Notes: generated from the sequence alone by a model not told the origin. A DNA stretch of 8,728 nucleotides from JANXQG01 sp037147235 (GCA_037147235.1 JBAWVO010000273.1:1-8728); one strand, 5' to 3'; counted from the first letter of the stretch, positions 1 to 6,657 are shown. Program-made: numbers and translations.

Positions 1-23
1 GCACACGGAGTGTGCCTGCTACT
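1..23. repeat. Right half of a palindromic intergenic element (cut by window edge)
   Basis: Positions 1-6 (GCACAC) and 10-15 (GTGTGC) form a perfect 6-bp inverted repeat around GGA. The next bases, CTGCTAC, would pair with GTAGCAG just outside the window, which would give a stem of about 13 bp. It lies about 50 bases beyond the hndD stop, so it could end the hydrogenase operon transcript. On the plus strand it is followed by a T-rich stretch (23-28). From memory, elements of this form recur between planctomycete genes. The missing left half cannot be seen, so the element type is inferred. Confidence 0.4.
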
Positions 24-68
24 TTTCTTGCGACACTTATTTCTGCGCCGATCCTAAGCGACAGGCAC

Positions 69-1883
69 TTACACCCTATCCTTCGGCGTGTACTTCGTGT
101 GTAGCAGGTGGTGCGAGCGGTCGCCCAGGGGCTGGCCGAGGAACTCGGCGTAGAGACGCTGCACGTCGGGGTTCTCGTGCGACTTGCGGAGCTTTTTGCC
201 TTCGTCCTCGCGATAGATGGCTGCGATGCGAGCCTCGCGGATCTGGTTGTCGGTGAACCGTGGCTGACCGCCGCCGCCGATGCAGCCGCCGGGACAGGTC
301 ATAACCTCGATGAAGTGATAACTGGCCGCGCCACGCTTCACGGCCTCGATCAGCCGCTGGGCGTTGCTCAGTCCGTGGGCCACGGCCACGTTCATCGTCA
401 CGCCTTCCAGGAAACTCCACTCGGGCAGTGCGCCCTCGATCTTGAGCGAAGTCTCCTTCACGCCCTTCAATCCCTCCACCGCCACGACGTGCAGATTGGT
501 CACCGGCAGCGGCCGGCCGGTGACGATCTCGTAGGCGGTGCGCAAGGCCGCTTCCATTACGCCACCGGTGTTGGCGAAGATGTCCGCCGCACCGGTCGAA
601 AGACCCAGGGGGGCATCCATCTCTTCGTCAGGCAGGCTATTGAAATCGATGCCCGCGGCGTGGATCATCTTGCCCAACTCGCGCGTGGTGAGTACCACAT
701 CGACGTCGCGGACACCACTGGCGGTCATTTCGGGCCGCTGGCATTCGTACTTCTTCGCGGTGCAAGGCATGATCGAAACGACGAAAATATCCTCCGGCCG
801 CTTGCCCAACTTGTTGGCGTAATAAGTCTTGGCCAGGGCACCGAACATTTGCTGCGGAGATTTGCAACTGGAAAGGTTCGGTAGCATGTCGGGATGGAAG
901 TGTTCCAGGAAGTTGATCCAGCCCGGCGAACAACTGGTGAACATCGGCAGGGCGGGGCGGGGAATGCCCTCACCCCCTGCTTCTTTCCCGGAGGGAGCAG
1001 GGAGATCTGGACAGAGCGCAGCTTTCAGGCGGGTGAGCAACTCCGTGCCTTCTTCCAGGATCGTGACATCGGCGGCAAAGTTGGTATCGAATACGGCGTG
1101 GAAACCCAGTCGCCGCAGGGCTGCCACCATCTTGCCGGTGACCAGTGTTCCCGGCTGATGACCAAAGCACTCGCCCAAGGCAGCGCGAATGGCTGGCGCG
1201 GTCTGTACCACGACGTGCTTGCCGGGGTTTTCTAGGGCCGTCCAAACTTCTTCAATCTGATCGCGCTCGGTGATTGCCCCCACGGGACACACGGCCGCGC
1301 ACTGCCCGCACTGCACGCAAGTCACGCTCGACAGGTCGTGGCTGAAGGCCGGGCCAATGACCGTTTCAAAGCCGCGGTTCTGCGGGAAAAGGGCGCCCAC
1401 ATGCTGAATTTCAACGCAAACGCTGACGCAGCGGCGGCACTTAATGCACTTCCCCGTGTCGCGGAGCAAGGCGGGCGTTGAGGTATCGATCCGCTTGCGG
1501 GTCCGCTCGCCGCTGTAGGCGATTTCGCGGATGCCTAGCTCGGAGGCCAGGGCCTGAAGCTCGCAGTCTTCGCTGCGGTCGCAGGTTTGGCACTCGCCGT
1601 TATGCTCCGAGAGCAGGAGTTCGACCACGGTCCGCCGGGCGTTGCGAACACGACTGGTGTTCGTAAAAACCTTCATTCCCGCCGTGGCCGGCATGGCACA
1701 CGATGCACAGAGGTTCCGCGCCCCCTCGACCTCGACCACGCAGACGCGGCAAGCACCGATCGTCTGCAATCCTTCCACGTGGCAAAGCGTGGGGATCCGG
1801 ATGCCCGCTTGTTTGGCGGCGGTCAGGAGCATGGAGCCTTCGGGAACTTCGACGGGAATGTTGTTGATGGTCAGTTTGATCAT
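69..1883 (-). CDS. hndD: [FeFe] hydrogenase catalytic subunit, HndD/HydA type
   Basis: Cytoplasmic subunit (604 aa) that makes or oxidises H2 at an H-cluster and exchanges electrons with the NAD(P)H-linked subunits encoded upstream. Domains in order: a [2Fe-2S] ferredoxin domain (C34, C45, C48, C62), a His-Cys3 [4Fe-4S] site (H94, C98, C101, C107), two [4Fe-4S] sites (C146/149/152/156 and C189/192/195/199), then the H-cluster domain. Its motifs are L1 at 316-322 (TSCSPGW), L2 at 372-380 (MPCTAKKYE) and L3 at 526-541 (EVMTCPGGC then GGGGQP). The C-terminus (HHLLHTKYTP) is typical of the family. The ATG at 1883 is chosen because homology begins with MIKLTINN and GGAGA precedes it by 7 bases; it lies 16 bases after the upstream stop. 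An ATG at 1910 would overlap the upstream gene. Odd points: Ser replaces the second Cys of L1, C340 lies in a nearby loop, and about 20 extra residues (290-310) precede L1. The family assignment is very secure. Maturases are not in the window. Confidence 0.95.
   Translation of the reverse strand: MIKLTINNIPVEVPEGSMLLTAAKQAGIRIPTLCHVEGLQTIGACRVCVVEVEGARNLCASCAMPATAGMKVFTNTSRVRNARRTVVELLLSEHNGECQTCDRSEDCELQALASELGIREIAYSGERTRKRIDTSTPALLRDTGKCIKCRRCVSVCVEIQHVGALFPQNRGFETVIGPAFSHDLSSVTCVQCGQCAAVCPVGAITERDQIEEVWTALENPGKHVVVQTAPAIRAALGECFGHQPGTLVTGKMVAALRRLGFHAVFDTNFAADVTILEEGTELLTRLKAALCPDLPAPSGKEAGGEGIPRPALPMFTSCSPGWINFLEHFHPDMLPNLSSCKSPQQMFGALAKTYYANKLGKRPEDIFVVSIMPCTAKKYECQRPEMTASGVRDVDVVLTTRELGKMIHAAGIDFNSLPDEEMDAPLGLSTGAADIFANTGGVMEAALRTAYEIVTGRPLPVTNLHVVAVEGLKGVKETSLKIEGALPEWSFLEGVTMNVAVAHGLSNAQRLIEAVKRGAASYHFIEVMTCPGGCIGGGGQPRFTDNQIREARIAAIYREDEGKKLRKSHENPDVQRLYAEFLGQPLGDRSHHLLHTKYTPKDRV
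968..1002. repeat. Palindromic repeat-like segment inside hndD
   Basis: The plus strand reads CCCTCACCCC, then CCCTGCT (975-981), a 5-base bulge, CCC, loop GGA, GGG, and AGCAGGG (996-1002). This gives a 10-bp stem with one bulge. It resembles the common dispersed CCCTCACCCC...CTCCCGGAGGGAG intergenic repeats as I remember them. Here it is in frame within hndD and encodes part of the Gly/Pro-rich stretch at residues 290-310, where the C. pasteurianus CpI enzyme (recalled sequence) has about 20 fewer residues. The stem is seen directly; the repeat-family identity is inferred. Confidence 0.4.
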
Positions 1884-1899
1884 CGCGGTGTCTCCATTA

Positions 1900-4800
1900 T
1901 CATTGTACATGTTCTTCCGTTCCACGGCGGCCGTAGTCGCAGCGCAGGCAACGCTTGGCTTGGCAAACGGCAACGGATTCGCGCCAGGGAAGCTCAACCT
2001 CGTCGAAATTCTCTCGGCGCCGCTCGACCGAAATTAGGTCAAGTTTCTCGCGCGGCGCATCGATCGGTTCAGCGTCGGGATTGAAGAAGGTATCGACCTC
2101 GTGGGTCTCACGCCAAAATGCGTGGATGCGTCCGGTCAGATACTGATCGATCCCCACGGCCGCCCGCTCGCCCGCAGCCACGGCCTCGACCACCGACGAC
2201 GGCCCGCTGACGGCGTCGCCGCCGGAAAAAATCCATTTCTCCGAGGTCTGACCGGTGACGGGGTTCACTTGCACGAAATCGCGCTGCCGAGTCTCCAGTG
2301 AGAATCCGCCGGAAATACCCTTGAGGTCCAACGTCTGTCCGATGGCTACGAGAATATGGTCGGCCGGAATGACGAACGTATCGCCGCCTTCTTCAGGCCG
2401 ACGGCGGCCGGAACGATCAAACTCACCGAGCCGCATCGGCTGGCACTTGATGCCCGCCACGCGGCGGCCCGCCACAATGACCTCCACCGGGGCAGTCAGC
2501 AGTTTCAGCGTCACGCCTTCGTGTTCGGCCTCTTCGATCTCTTCTTTGTAGGCTGGCATCACATCGCGGCTGCGGCGATAGACCACGGTGACCGACTCGG
2601 CCCCCAACCGCACGGCCGTCCGGGCCGCGTCGATGGCGGAATTGCCACCGCCGATCACGACAACATGCTTGCCCACCGGCACGGAGCCGCGGAGATTATA
2701 CGTCCGCAGGAAGGAGAGCGCGTCGGTGATTCCTTCCGCGTTCTCGCCCGGAATGCCCAACCCGACGCCGATCGGCGCGCCGACACCCAGAAACACGGCT
2801 TCATAACCCTGGCCGCGGAGCGACTTGAGCGTAAAATCGCGCCCAAGCGACATGTTCGTCTGGATGTCCACGCCCATCCGCTCGATCATGCGGACCTCGC
2901 GGGCCACGATTTCACGGGGTAAACGATATGCCGGAATAGCCTGCACGAGCATCCCGCCGGGTCGCGGTTCACTCTCAAAAACCATCGGCCGGTAGCCCAG
3001 TCGGGCGAGGAAGTAGGCACACGAAAGACCGGCCGGGCCAGCACCGACGATGGCGATTTTCCTCTTCGCATTGGCCGGGTTCTCGCGGACCTCGGGGAGT
3101 TGGATCGTCACTTCCTGATCGACCATGAATCGCTTGATGCCGCGGATCGAAACGGGGGCATCGAGCGTGCTCCGCCGGCACTTGTCTTCGCAGGTGTGGA
3201 AGCAGACCCGCGAGCAAATCGCCGCCAGCGGGTTCTTCTCACGATGCAACCGCAATGCCTCGGCGTAACGCTTCTCGCCAATTAGCGACACGTAGCCGGG
3301 AATATCGACATTCGCCGGACAGGCACTGGAACAGGGGGCATAAACCAGCGAGGAACATACGCCCGCTCGGCAATGCTTGTCGCGGATGTGCTCGATATAT
3401 TCGTGGCCGAAGTGGCGAATGGTCGAGAGCACGGGGTTGGGCGCGGTTTGGCCAAGGCCGCAGAGCGAAGTGTCCTTGATCATCTCGCCCAAGTCGATGA
3501 GCCGCTCAACATCGGCCTCCTCGCCATGGCCTTCGCAAATACGGTTCAGTATCTCCAGCATCCGCTTTGTACCGACGCGACAAGGAACGCACTTGCCGCA
3601 CGATTCTTCTTGTACGAATTCAATGAAGAAGCGGGCGACATCGACCATGCAGCTATCTTCGTCCATGACGATCAGGCCGCCGGAGCCCATGATCGCACCG
3701 AGTTCCGCAAGCGACTCATAATCCAGCAGCACATTCAAGTGCTGCTTGGGAATGCAGCCACCGGAAGGCCCGCCGATTTGCGCGGCCTTGAACTCCTTGC
3801 CCGACGAAGTGCCGCCGCCCACGTCATAGATCAAATCGCCCAGCGGCATGCCGACAGGCACTTCCACCAGGCCGGAATTTTTGATCGCGCCGGCCAGTGC
3901 CAAAACCTTGGTGCCGCGGCTCTTTTCCGTGCCAAAGCTGGCATACCACGCACCGCCATTGAGGATGATTGCCGGCACGTTGGCATAGGTCTCAACATTG
4001 TTCAGAAGCGTCGGCTTGCCCCACAGCCCCTGCTGGGCCGGAAACGGCGGGCGCGGGCGCGGTTCGCCGCGATTACCTTCAATCGAGGTCATCAGGGCCG
4101 TTTCTTCACCGCAGACGAACGCCCCGGAGCCCATGCGGATCTCCAGGTCGAAATCGAAACCGGAACCCAAGATATTCTTGCCCAAAATGCCCCGCTCTTG
4201 GGCCTGAGCGATGGCAATCTTCAATCGTTCGACGGCCAGCGGGTATTCCGCACGCACATAAATGTAGCCGCGCGATGCACCGATCGTGTGGGCGGCAATC
4301 GCCATGCCTTCGAGTACGCTGTGCGGGTCGCCTTCCAATACGCTGCGATCCATGAAGGCCCCGGGATCGCCTTCGTCGGCATTACAGATGGCGAACTTGG
4401 CGTCCCCCGCCGACTCGCGTGTCAGCTTCCACTTCCGCCATGTGGGAAAACCGGCACCCCCGCGGCCGCGGAGGCCGGAAACCCGCATCGTTTCGATGAC
4501 TTCGTTGGGAAGATTGTTCGTGACGACTCTGGCCAGGGCCTGATAGCCGTCGCGGGCGATGTAGTCCTCAATCCGCTGCGGGTCGATGACGCCACAGTTG
4601 CGCAGCACGATTTTGGTCTGCCGCTTGAAGAAATCCATCTCGGCCGCGTTGGCCACCTTGCGGCCATCGGGCCGGCGATGCGTCAGCCGCGAAACAATCT
4701 GCCCACGGAGAACGTGCTCGTTGACCAGGGCACTACCGTCTTGCGGCTTGACGTTCTCATAGAAGACGTCATCGATCATCAGTGTTGGGCCGGCGGAACA

Positions 4801-5028
4801 TGGGCCTAAGCAGCCGGTGCCGATGATCGACACCCCGTCCTGGACGCCGCTACGTTCCAATTCCGCTTCGATCGACTGCTTGATCTGCTCGGCACCCGAG
4901 GCGATGCAGCCCGCCCCCATGCAGATGCGAACCTGCTTGTGGCCGGCAGCCTTCTTGGCAGCCTGCTCAGCGAGGAGGCGGTCGCGAAGTTCGCTCAGTT
5001 GCTTCGGTGTGGCGATGATCTGGCTCAT
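1900..5028 (-). CDS. hndC: HndC/HydB (NuoF-like) fused to a GltD/NfnL-like NAD(P)H oxidoreductase
   Basis: Predicted diaphorase core of the hydrogenase, 1042 aa against about 500-630 for ordinary HndC/HydB. Domains: a thioredoxin-fold [2Fe-2S] domain (C36, C41, C73, C77); the NuoF FMN/NADH module (GLRGRGGAGFPTWRKW at 185-200, GSGAFVCGEETALM at 300-313); an SLBB-like region around 385-450; an N3-type [4Fe-4S] site (C477, C480, C483, C523); and CRAGVC at 553-558. The usual C-terminal two-[4Fe-4S] ferredoxin domain is absent. Instead there is a GltD-type Fe-S domain (C566, C570, C605, C609, C613, C617), an FAD site (GAGPAG, 662-667), a second dinucleotide fold (GGGNSA, 793-798, then VVYRRSRDVMPA at 815-826, which suggests NADPH), an FAD-closing motif (SGGDAVSGPSSVVEA, 935-949) and a Cys tail (C1022, C1027, C1030). 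The ATG overlaps the hndA stop as ATGA, with GGGAG 8 bases upstream. The reading frame is intact across the junction. Domain calls are secure; the specificity of the second module and its role in electron bifurcation are inferred. Confidence 0.93.
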   Translation of the reverse strand: MSQIIATPKQLSELRDRLLAEQAAKKAAGHKQVRICMGAGCIASGAEQIKQSIEAELERSGVQDGVSIIGTGCLGPCSAGPTLMIDDVFYENVKPQDGSALVNEHVLRGQIVSRLTHRRPDGRKVANAAEMDFFKRQTKIVLRNCGVIDPQRIEDYIARDGYQALARVVTNNLPNEVIETMRVSGLRGRGGAGFPTWRKWKLTRESAGDAKFAICNADEGDPGAFMDRSVLEGDPHSVLEGMAIAAHTIGASRGYIYVRAEYPLAVERLKIAIAQAQERGILGKNILGSGFDFDLEIRMGSGAFVCGEETALMTSIEGNRGEPRPRPPFPAQQGLWGKPTLLNNVETYANVPAIILNGGAWYASFGTEKSRGTKVLALAGAIKNSGLVEVPVGMPLGDLIYDVGGGTSSGKEFKAAQIGGPSGGCIPKQHLNVLLDYESLAELGAIMGSGGLIVMDEDSCMVDVARFFIEFVQEESCGKCVPCRVGTKRMLEILNRICEGHGEEADVERLIDLGEMIKDTSLCGLGQTAPNPVLSTIRHFGHEYIEHIRDKHCRAGVCSSLVYAPCSSACPANVDIPGYVSLIGEKRYAEALRLHREKNPLAAICSRVCFHTCEDKCRRSTLDAPVSIRGIKRFMVDQEVTIQLPEVRENPANAKRKIAIVGAGPAGLSCAYFLARLGYRPMVFESEPRPGGMLVQAIPAYRLPREIVAREVRMIERMGVDIQTNMSLGRDFTLKSLRGQGYEAVFLGVGAPIGVGLGIPGENAEGITDALSFLRTYNLRGSVPVGKHVVVIGGGNSAIDAARTAVRLGAESVTVVYRRSRDVMPAYKEEIEEAEHEGVTLKLLTAPVEVIVAGRRVAGIKCQPMRLGEFDRSGRRRPEEGGDTFVIPADHILVAIGQTLDLKGISGGFSLETRQRDFVQVNPVTGQTSEKWIFSGGDAVSGPSSVVEAVAAGERAAVGIDQYLTGRIHAFWRETHEVDTFFNPDAEPIDAPREKLDLISVERRRENFDEVELPWRESVAVCQAKRCLRCDYGRRGTEEHVQ

Positions 5029-5588
5029 GAGTTGTCTCCCTCTCGTAGAACGGAATTTATTCCGTTTCCGGAAGCTTCCCCCTCCGTCTGGCGATATTTG
5101 TCGAGGATTCGCCCCAGGCGAGTCGGCTTGACGCGCTGATGCACGTCGTCATCGACCATAATCACCGGGGCCAGCCCGCAGGCCCCGAAGCAGCGGCCCA
5201 CGTCGAGCGAAAACTGCCGATCCGGCGTGGTCTCGCCGACTTCAATCCGCAGCAGGTCGCGGATCGCCGCCAACACCTGCTTGCCACCGCGAACATAGCA
5301 GGCCGTCCCTAGACAGACCCGCACCAGGTGCTTGCCTCGCGGCACGGTCGTAAAGAACGAGTAGAATCCAACCACCCCCGCCACTTCGCTGTACGGTTTG
5401 CCCAAGGCCAAGCTGATTTTTCGCAGGGCACTCTCCGGCAGGTAGCCGAACATAGCTTGGGCGATCTGAAGCACAGGAATCAGTGCCCCGGGAACCTCCA
5501 CGTACTGTGCCAGAACCTCATCGAGACGGGCTAGAAGCTCCTCTTCGGTAGCTTCCTGGCACTCCAGACACTTTGCCTCCAAAGCCAT
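5025..5588 (-). CDS. hndA: NuoE-like [2Fe-2S] subunit of the hydrogenase (HndA/HydC)
   Basis: Small thioredoxin-fold subunit of 187 aa, the expected size for the NuoE/HydC/HndA family. It carries one [2Fe-2S] cluster that sits beside the NuoF-type flavin subunit. Ligands are visible as C92-x4-C97 (CLGTAC) and C133-x3-C137 (CFGAC). The preceding helical part (VLQIAQAMFGYLPESAL and GVVGFYSFFTTVPRG) is classic for the family. The extreme N-terminus has an extra CLEC pair (C7, C10), and the last 20 or so residues are a poorly conserved tail. It is the first gene of the operon: its TGA overlaps the ATG of the next gene, implying translational coupling. The start at 5588 has AGGGA about 7 bases upstream. 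About 110 bases of leader separate it from the predicted sigma-54 start site. Confidence 0.95.
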   Translation of the reverse strand: MALEAKCLECQEATEEELLARLDEVLAQYVEVPGALIPVLQIAQAMFGYLPESALRKISLALGKPYSEVAGVVGFYSFFTTVPRGKHLVRVCLGTACYVRGGKQVLAAIRDLLRIEVGETTPDRQFSLDVGRCFGACGLAPVIMVDDDVHQRVKPTRLGRILDKYRQTEGEASGNGINSVLREGDNS

Positions 5589-5640
5589 GATGATTCCCTA
5601 TTGTTGCAACCGTTTAGTGAAGATGCCGTTTCAAGACCCG

Positions 5641-5659
5641 GTATAAGGCTACGTTATAC
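5641..5659. promoter_or_regulatory. Dyad GTATAA-N7-TTATAC in the operon leader
   Basis: This is a perfect 6-bp inverted repeat (5641-5646 and 5654-5659) with a 7-base spacer. It lies 39-57 bases downstream of the predicted start site and 53 bases before the hndA ATG. It could be a repressor site or a small A/U-rich hairpin in the leader RNA. No known consensus is recognised. Confidence 0.25.
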
Positions 5660-5708
5660 AAACAGCAAACGCCAAACGCCTCTCTATTTATCGGACGATG
5701 AGTACCCT

Positions 5709-5725
5709 AGCAAGAAACATTCCAA
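5709..5725 (-). promoter_or_regulatory. Sigma-54 (RpoN) promoter for the hydrogenase operon
   Basis: Read on the minus strand this is TTGGAATGTTTCTTGCT. It has the -24 GG, exactly ten bases, then the -12 GC, and it keeps TTGG...TTGCT of the YTGGCACGRNNNTTGCW consensus. It deviates at C5, C7 and R9. The predicted start is near 5698, giving a leader of about 110 bases before hndA. Sigma-54 promoters need an enhancer-binding ATPase bound upstream, and candidate sites lie about 114-154 bases upstream. The match is seen directly; its use is inferred. Confidence 0.55.
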
Positions 5726-5760
5726 CCCAAGTCAGAATCGGCAAGACAATCGCAACTCAA

Positions 5761-5785
5761 TGAATAGCAATAAGTTACGTATTCA
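5761..5785. promoter_or_regulatory. Dyad TGAATA-N13-TATTCA, possible operator
   Basis: Perfect 6-bp arms at 5761-5766 and 5780-5785 flank 13 bases. Nested and offset within it is a 15-base near-palindrome (5769-5783, AATAAGTTACGTATT) with six of seven positions paired. It sits about 60-85 bases upstream of the predicted sigma-54 start. It does not match the Rex (TTGTGAA-N4-TTCACAA) or FNR consensus. Confidence 0.25.
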
Positions 5786-5811
5786 CTTCCAAACCGTCCT
5801 CAGATCGAGTG

Positions 5812-5852
5812 CCGTGGGGCGATCACGGAATTTCGTCATTCAGCCACGGAAT
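5812..5852. promoter_or_regulatory. Candidate enhancer (UAS) with three CACGG half-sites
   Basis: CCGTG (5812-5816) and CACGG (5824-5828) form an inverted repeat around 7 bases. A second copy of the octamer CACGGAAT lies at 5845-5852, exactly 21 bases (two helical turns) from the first at 5824-5831. The cluster is about 114-154 bases upstream of the predicted sigma-54 start, a usual distance for an enhancer-binding protein. The repeats are plain in the sequence; the regulator is unknown. Confidence 0.35.
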
Positions 5853-5923
5853 CCCGCGATGCGTATTTTGGACATGATGTTCTAAGGACGAAAGACTTAC
5901 CTCCGGCAGCGGGTGGACTTCGT

Positions 5924-5947
5924 AGGGAAGAGGGGGAAGGGGAAGAA
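5924..5947 (-). terminator. Pyrimidine-only tract after the deacetylase gene, possible Rho (rut) site
   Basis: In the minus-strand transcript this is 24 consecutive C/U bases, rich in C, starting about 20 bases after the deacetylase stop. The flanking RNA is also C-rich and G-poor for a short way. Rho loads on such unstructured C-rich, G-poor RNA. No intrinsic hairpin plus U-run is seen after this gene, so Rho-dependent ending before the hydrogenase promoter is plausible but unproven. Confidence 0.25.
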
Positions 5948-5967
5948 TAGGAGTAACCGTTTAGTTT

Positions 5968-6657
5968 TCAGACTAATCCCGTCATCGTCGTCAGGCCCAC
6001 CGGCTCACGGCTAGCAAACGCCTCGCCGTACTGCGTACCGATCGACCATCCCCACGTAGATGCCTGGTCGCGAAGCCGATCGATGAACGTCGGCGGATCT
6101 AGCGGCCTCCCTTCAACGAACTGACTCTGATAACACTCGATCGCAGCCCGCTTTCGGTCCCAGTACCGGCTGATGTCCAGCACGAAAGCCGGCTGCGGGA
6201 TAATCCGCAGATGCACGCAATAATAATAGAAGATCCGTTGTGGGTAATACGGCTCGCCCGGCATATCGGTCTTGGTGAGTTTCGACCAGAAGCGGGCCGC
6301 CTCGATCAATTCGGTCGCCGCCAGGTGATCGGGATGTGCGTCGACCCAATAAGGGGCAAAAATCCACCGTGGCCGCTGCAAGCGAAACAGGGCAGCCAAC
6401 TTCGCCCGGGTTTCCAGTGTTGCCTCCAGGCTGCGATTGGGTAGGCCGAGGTTTTCACGCCAGTCAAGCCCCAAGATGGCCGATGCGGCGGCCGTCTCTC
6501 GCGCCCGGGTCTCCGGCGTGCCGAAGGGCGTAGGCTCGCCGTTGGTCAGGTCGAGAATCCCTACCCGCCAGCCATCATCCTTGAACCTCATGATCGCGCC
6601 AGCCATCCCTAGTTCCGCATCATCCGGATGGGGGGCGACAACAAGAACATCGAGCAT
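5968..6657 (-). CDS. bshB1: PIG-L family deacetylase, BshB1-like (bacillithiol pathway)
   Basis: Zinc-dependent de-N-acetylase of the PIG-L/LmbE family, 229 aa, the usual size for BshB1. BshB enzymes remove the acetyl group from GlcNAc-malate to give GlcN-malate in bacillithiol synthesis. The motif APHPDDAELG near the N-terminus supplies zinc ligands H10 and D13 and the catalytic base D12. DAHPDH at 106-111 supplies H111. The C-terminal stretch QYGEAFASREPVGL (209-222) is characteristic of the BshB1 subgroup rather than of other LmbE-like deacetylases. It is cytoplasmic, with no signal peptide. The ATG at 6657 is chosen over the TTG one codon earlier because AAGGA lies 8 bases upstream. No bshA or bshC is in the window, so the bacillithiol role rests on family resemblance alone. 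Another acetylated sugar or thiol precursor is possible. Confidence 0.82.
   Translation of the reverse strand: MLDVLVVAPHPDDAELGMAGAIMRFKDDGWRVGILDLTNGEPTPFGTPETRARETAAASAILGLDWRENLGLPNRSLEATLETRAKLAALFRLQRPRWIFAPYWVDAHPDHLAATELIEAARFWSKLTKTDMPGEPYYPQRIFYYYCVHLRIIPQPAFVLDISRYWDRKRAAIECYQSQFVEGRPLDPPTFIDRLRDQASTWGWSIGTQYGEAFASREPVGLTTMTGLV

Larger units (their letters stand above)
5589..5967. other. Regulatory intergenic region upstream of the hydrogenase operon
   Basis: This 379-base stretch between the deacetylase stop and the hndA start is visibly more A+T-rich than its surroundings. I see no convincing gene in it. A 94-codon plus-strand frame at 5601-5885 has no recognisable motif and lacks the high third-position G+C of the neighbouring genes. 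The region holds a sigma-54-type promoter (5709-5725), upstream half-sites (5812-5852), two dyads (5641-5659 and 5761-5785), the 8-bp palindrome GTTGCAAC (5603-5610) and a homopurine tract (5924-5947). Confidence 0.7.

Noticed and set aside
100..108. GTAGCAGG near the hndD 3' end matching the inverse of CCTGCTAC at 16-23
   Set aside because: An 8-base match inside codons for a conserved C-terminal motif (HLLHTKYT) is likely coincidence.
108..884. Plus-strand frame of 258 codons opposite hndD
   Set aside because: It lies antisense to the H-cluster domain of hndD; no family features and no ribosome site.
1884..1910. Alternative ATG start of hndD at 1910
   Set aside because: It would overlap the upstream stop and add nine residues not expected in the family; the ATG at 1883 has a better-spaced GGAGA and begins exactly at the ferredoxin domain.
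3373..4809. Long plus-strand open frame of 478 codons opposite the hndC-gltD fusion
   Set aside because: It is antisense to a gene with clear motifs in every domain, has no recognisable motif of its own, and is typical of shadow frames in G+C-rich DNA.
5685..5713. Possible sigma-70 promoter (TTGCTA, 17 bases, TAAATA) for the hydrogenase operon
   Set aside because: The -10 box matches only three of six positions and the -35 box overlaps the much better sigma-54 match.
5601..5885. Plus-strand frame of 94 codons in the intergenic region
   Set aside because: It has unordered composition and no motif, and it covers the sigma-54 promoter and dyads. It is better explained as chance in A+T-richer regulatory DNA.
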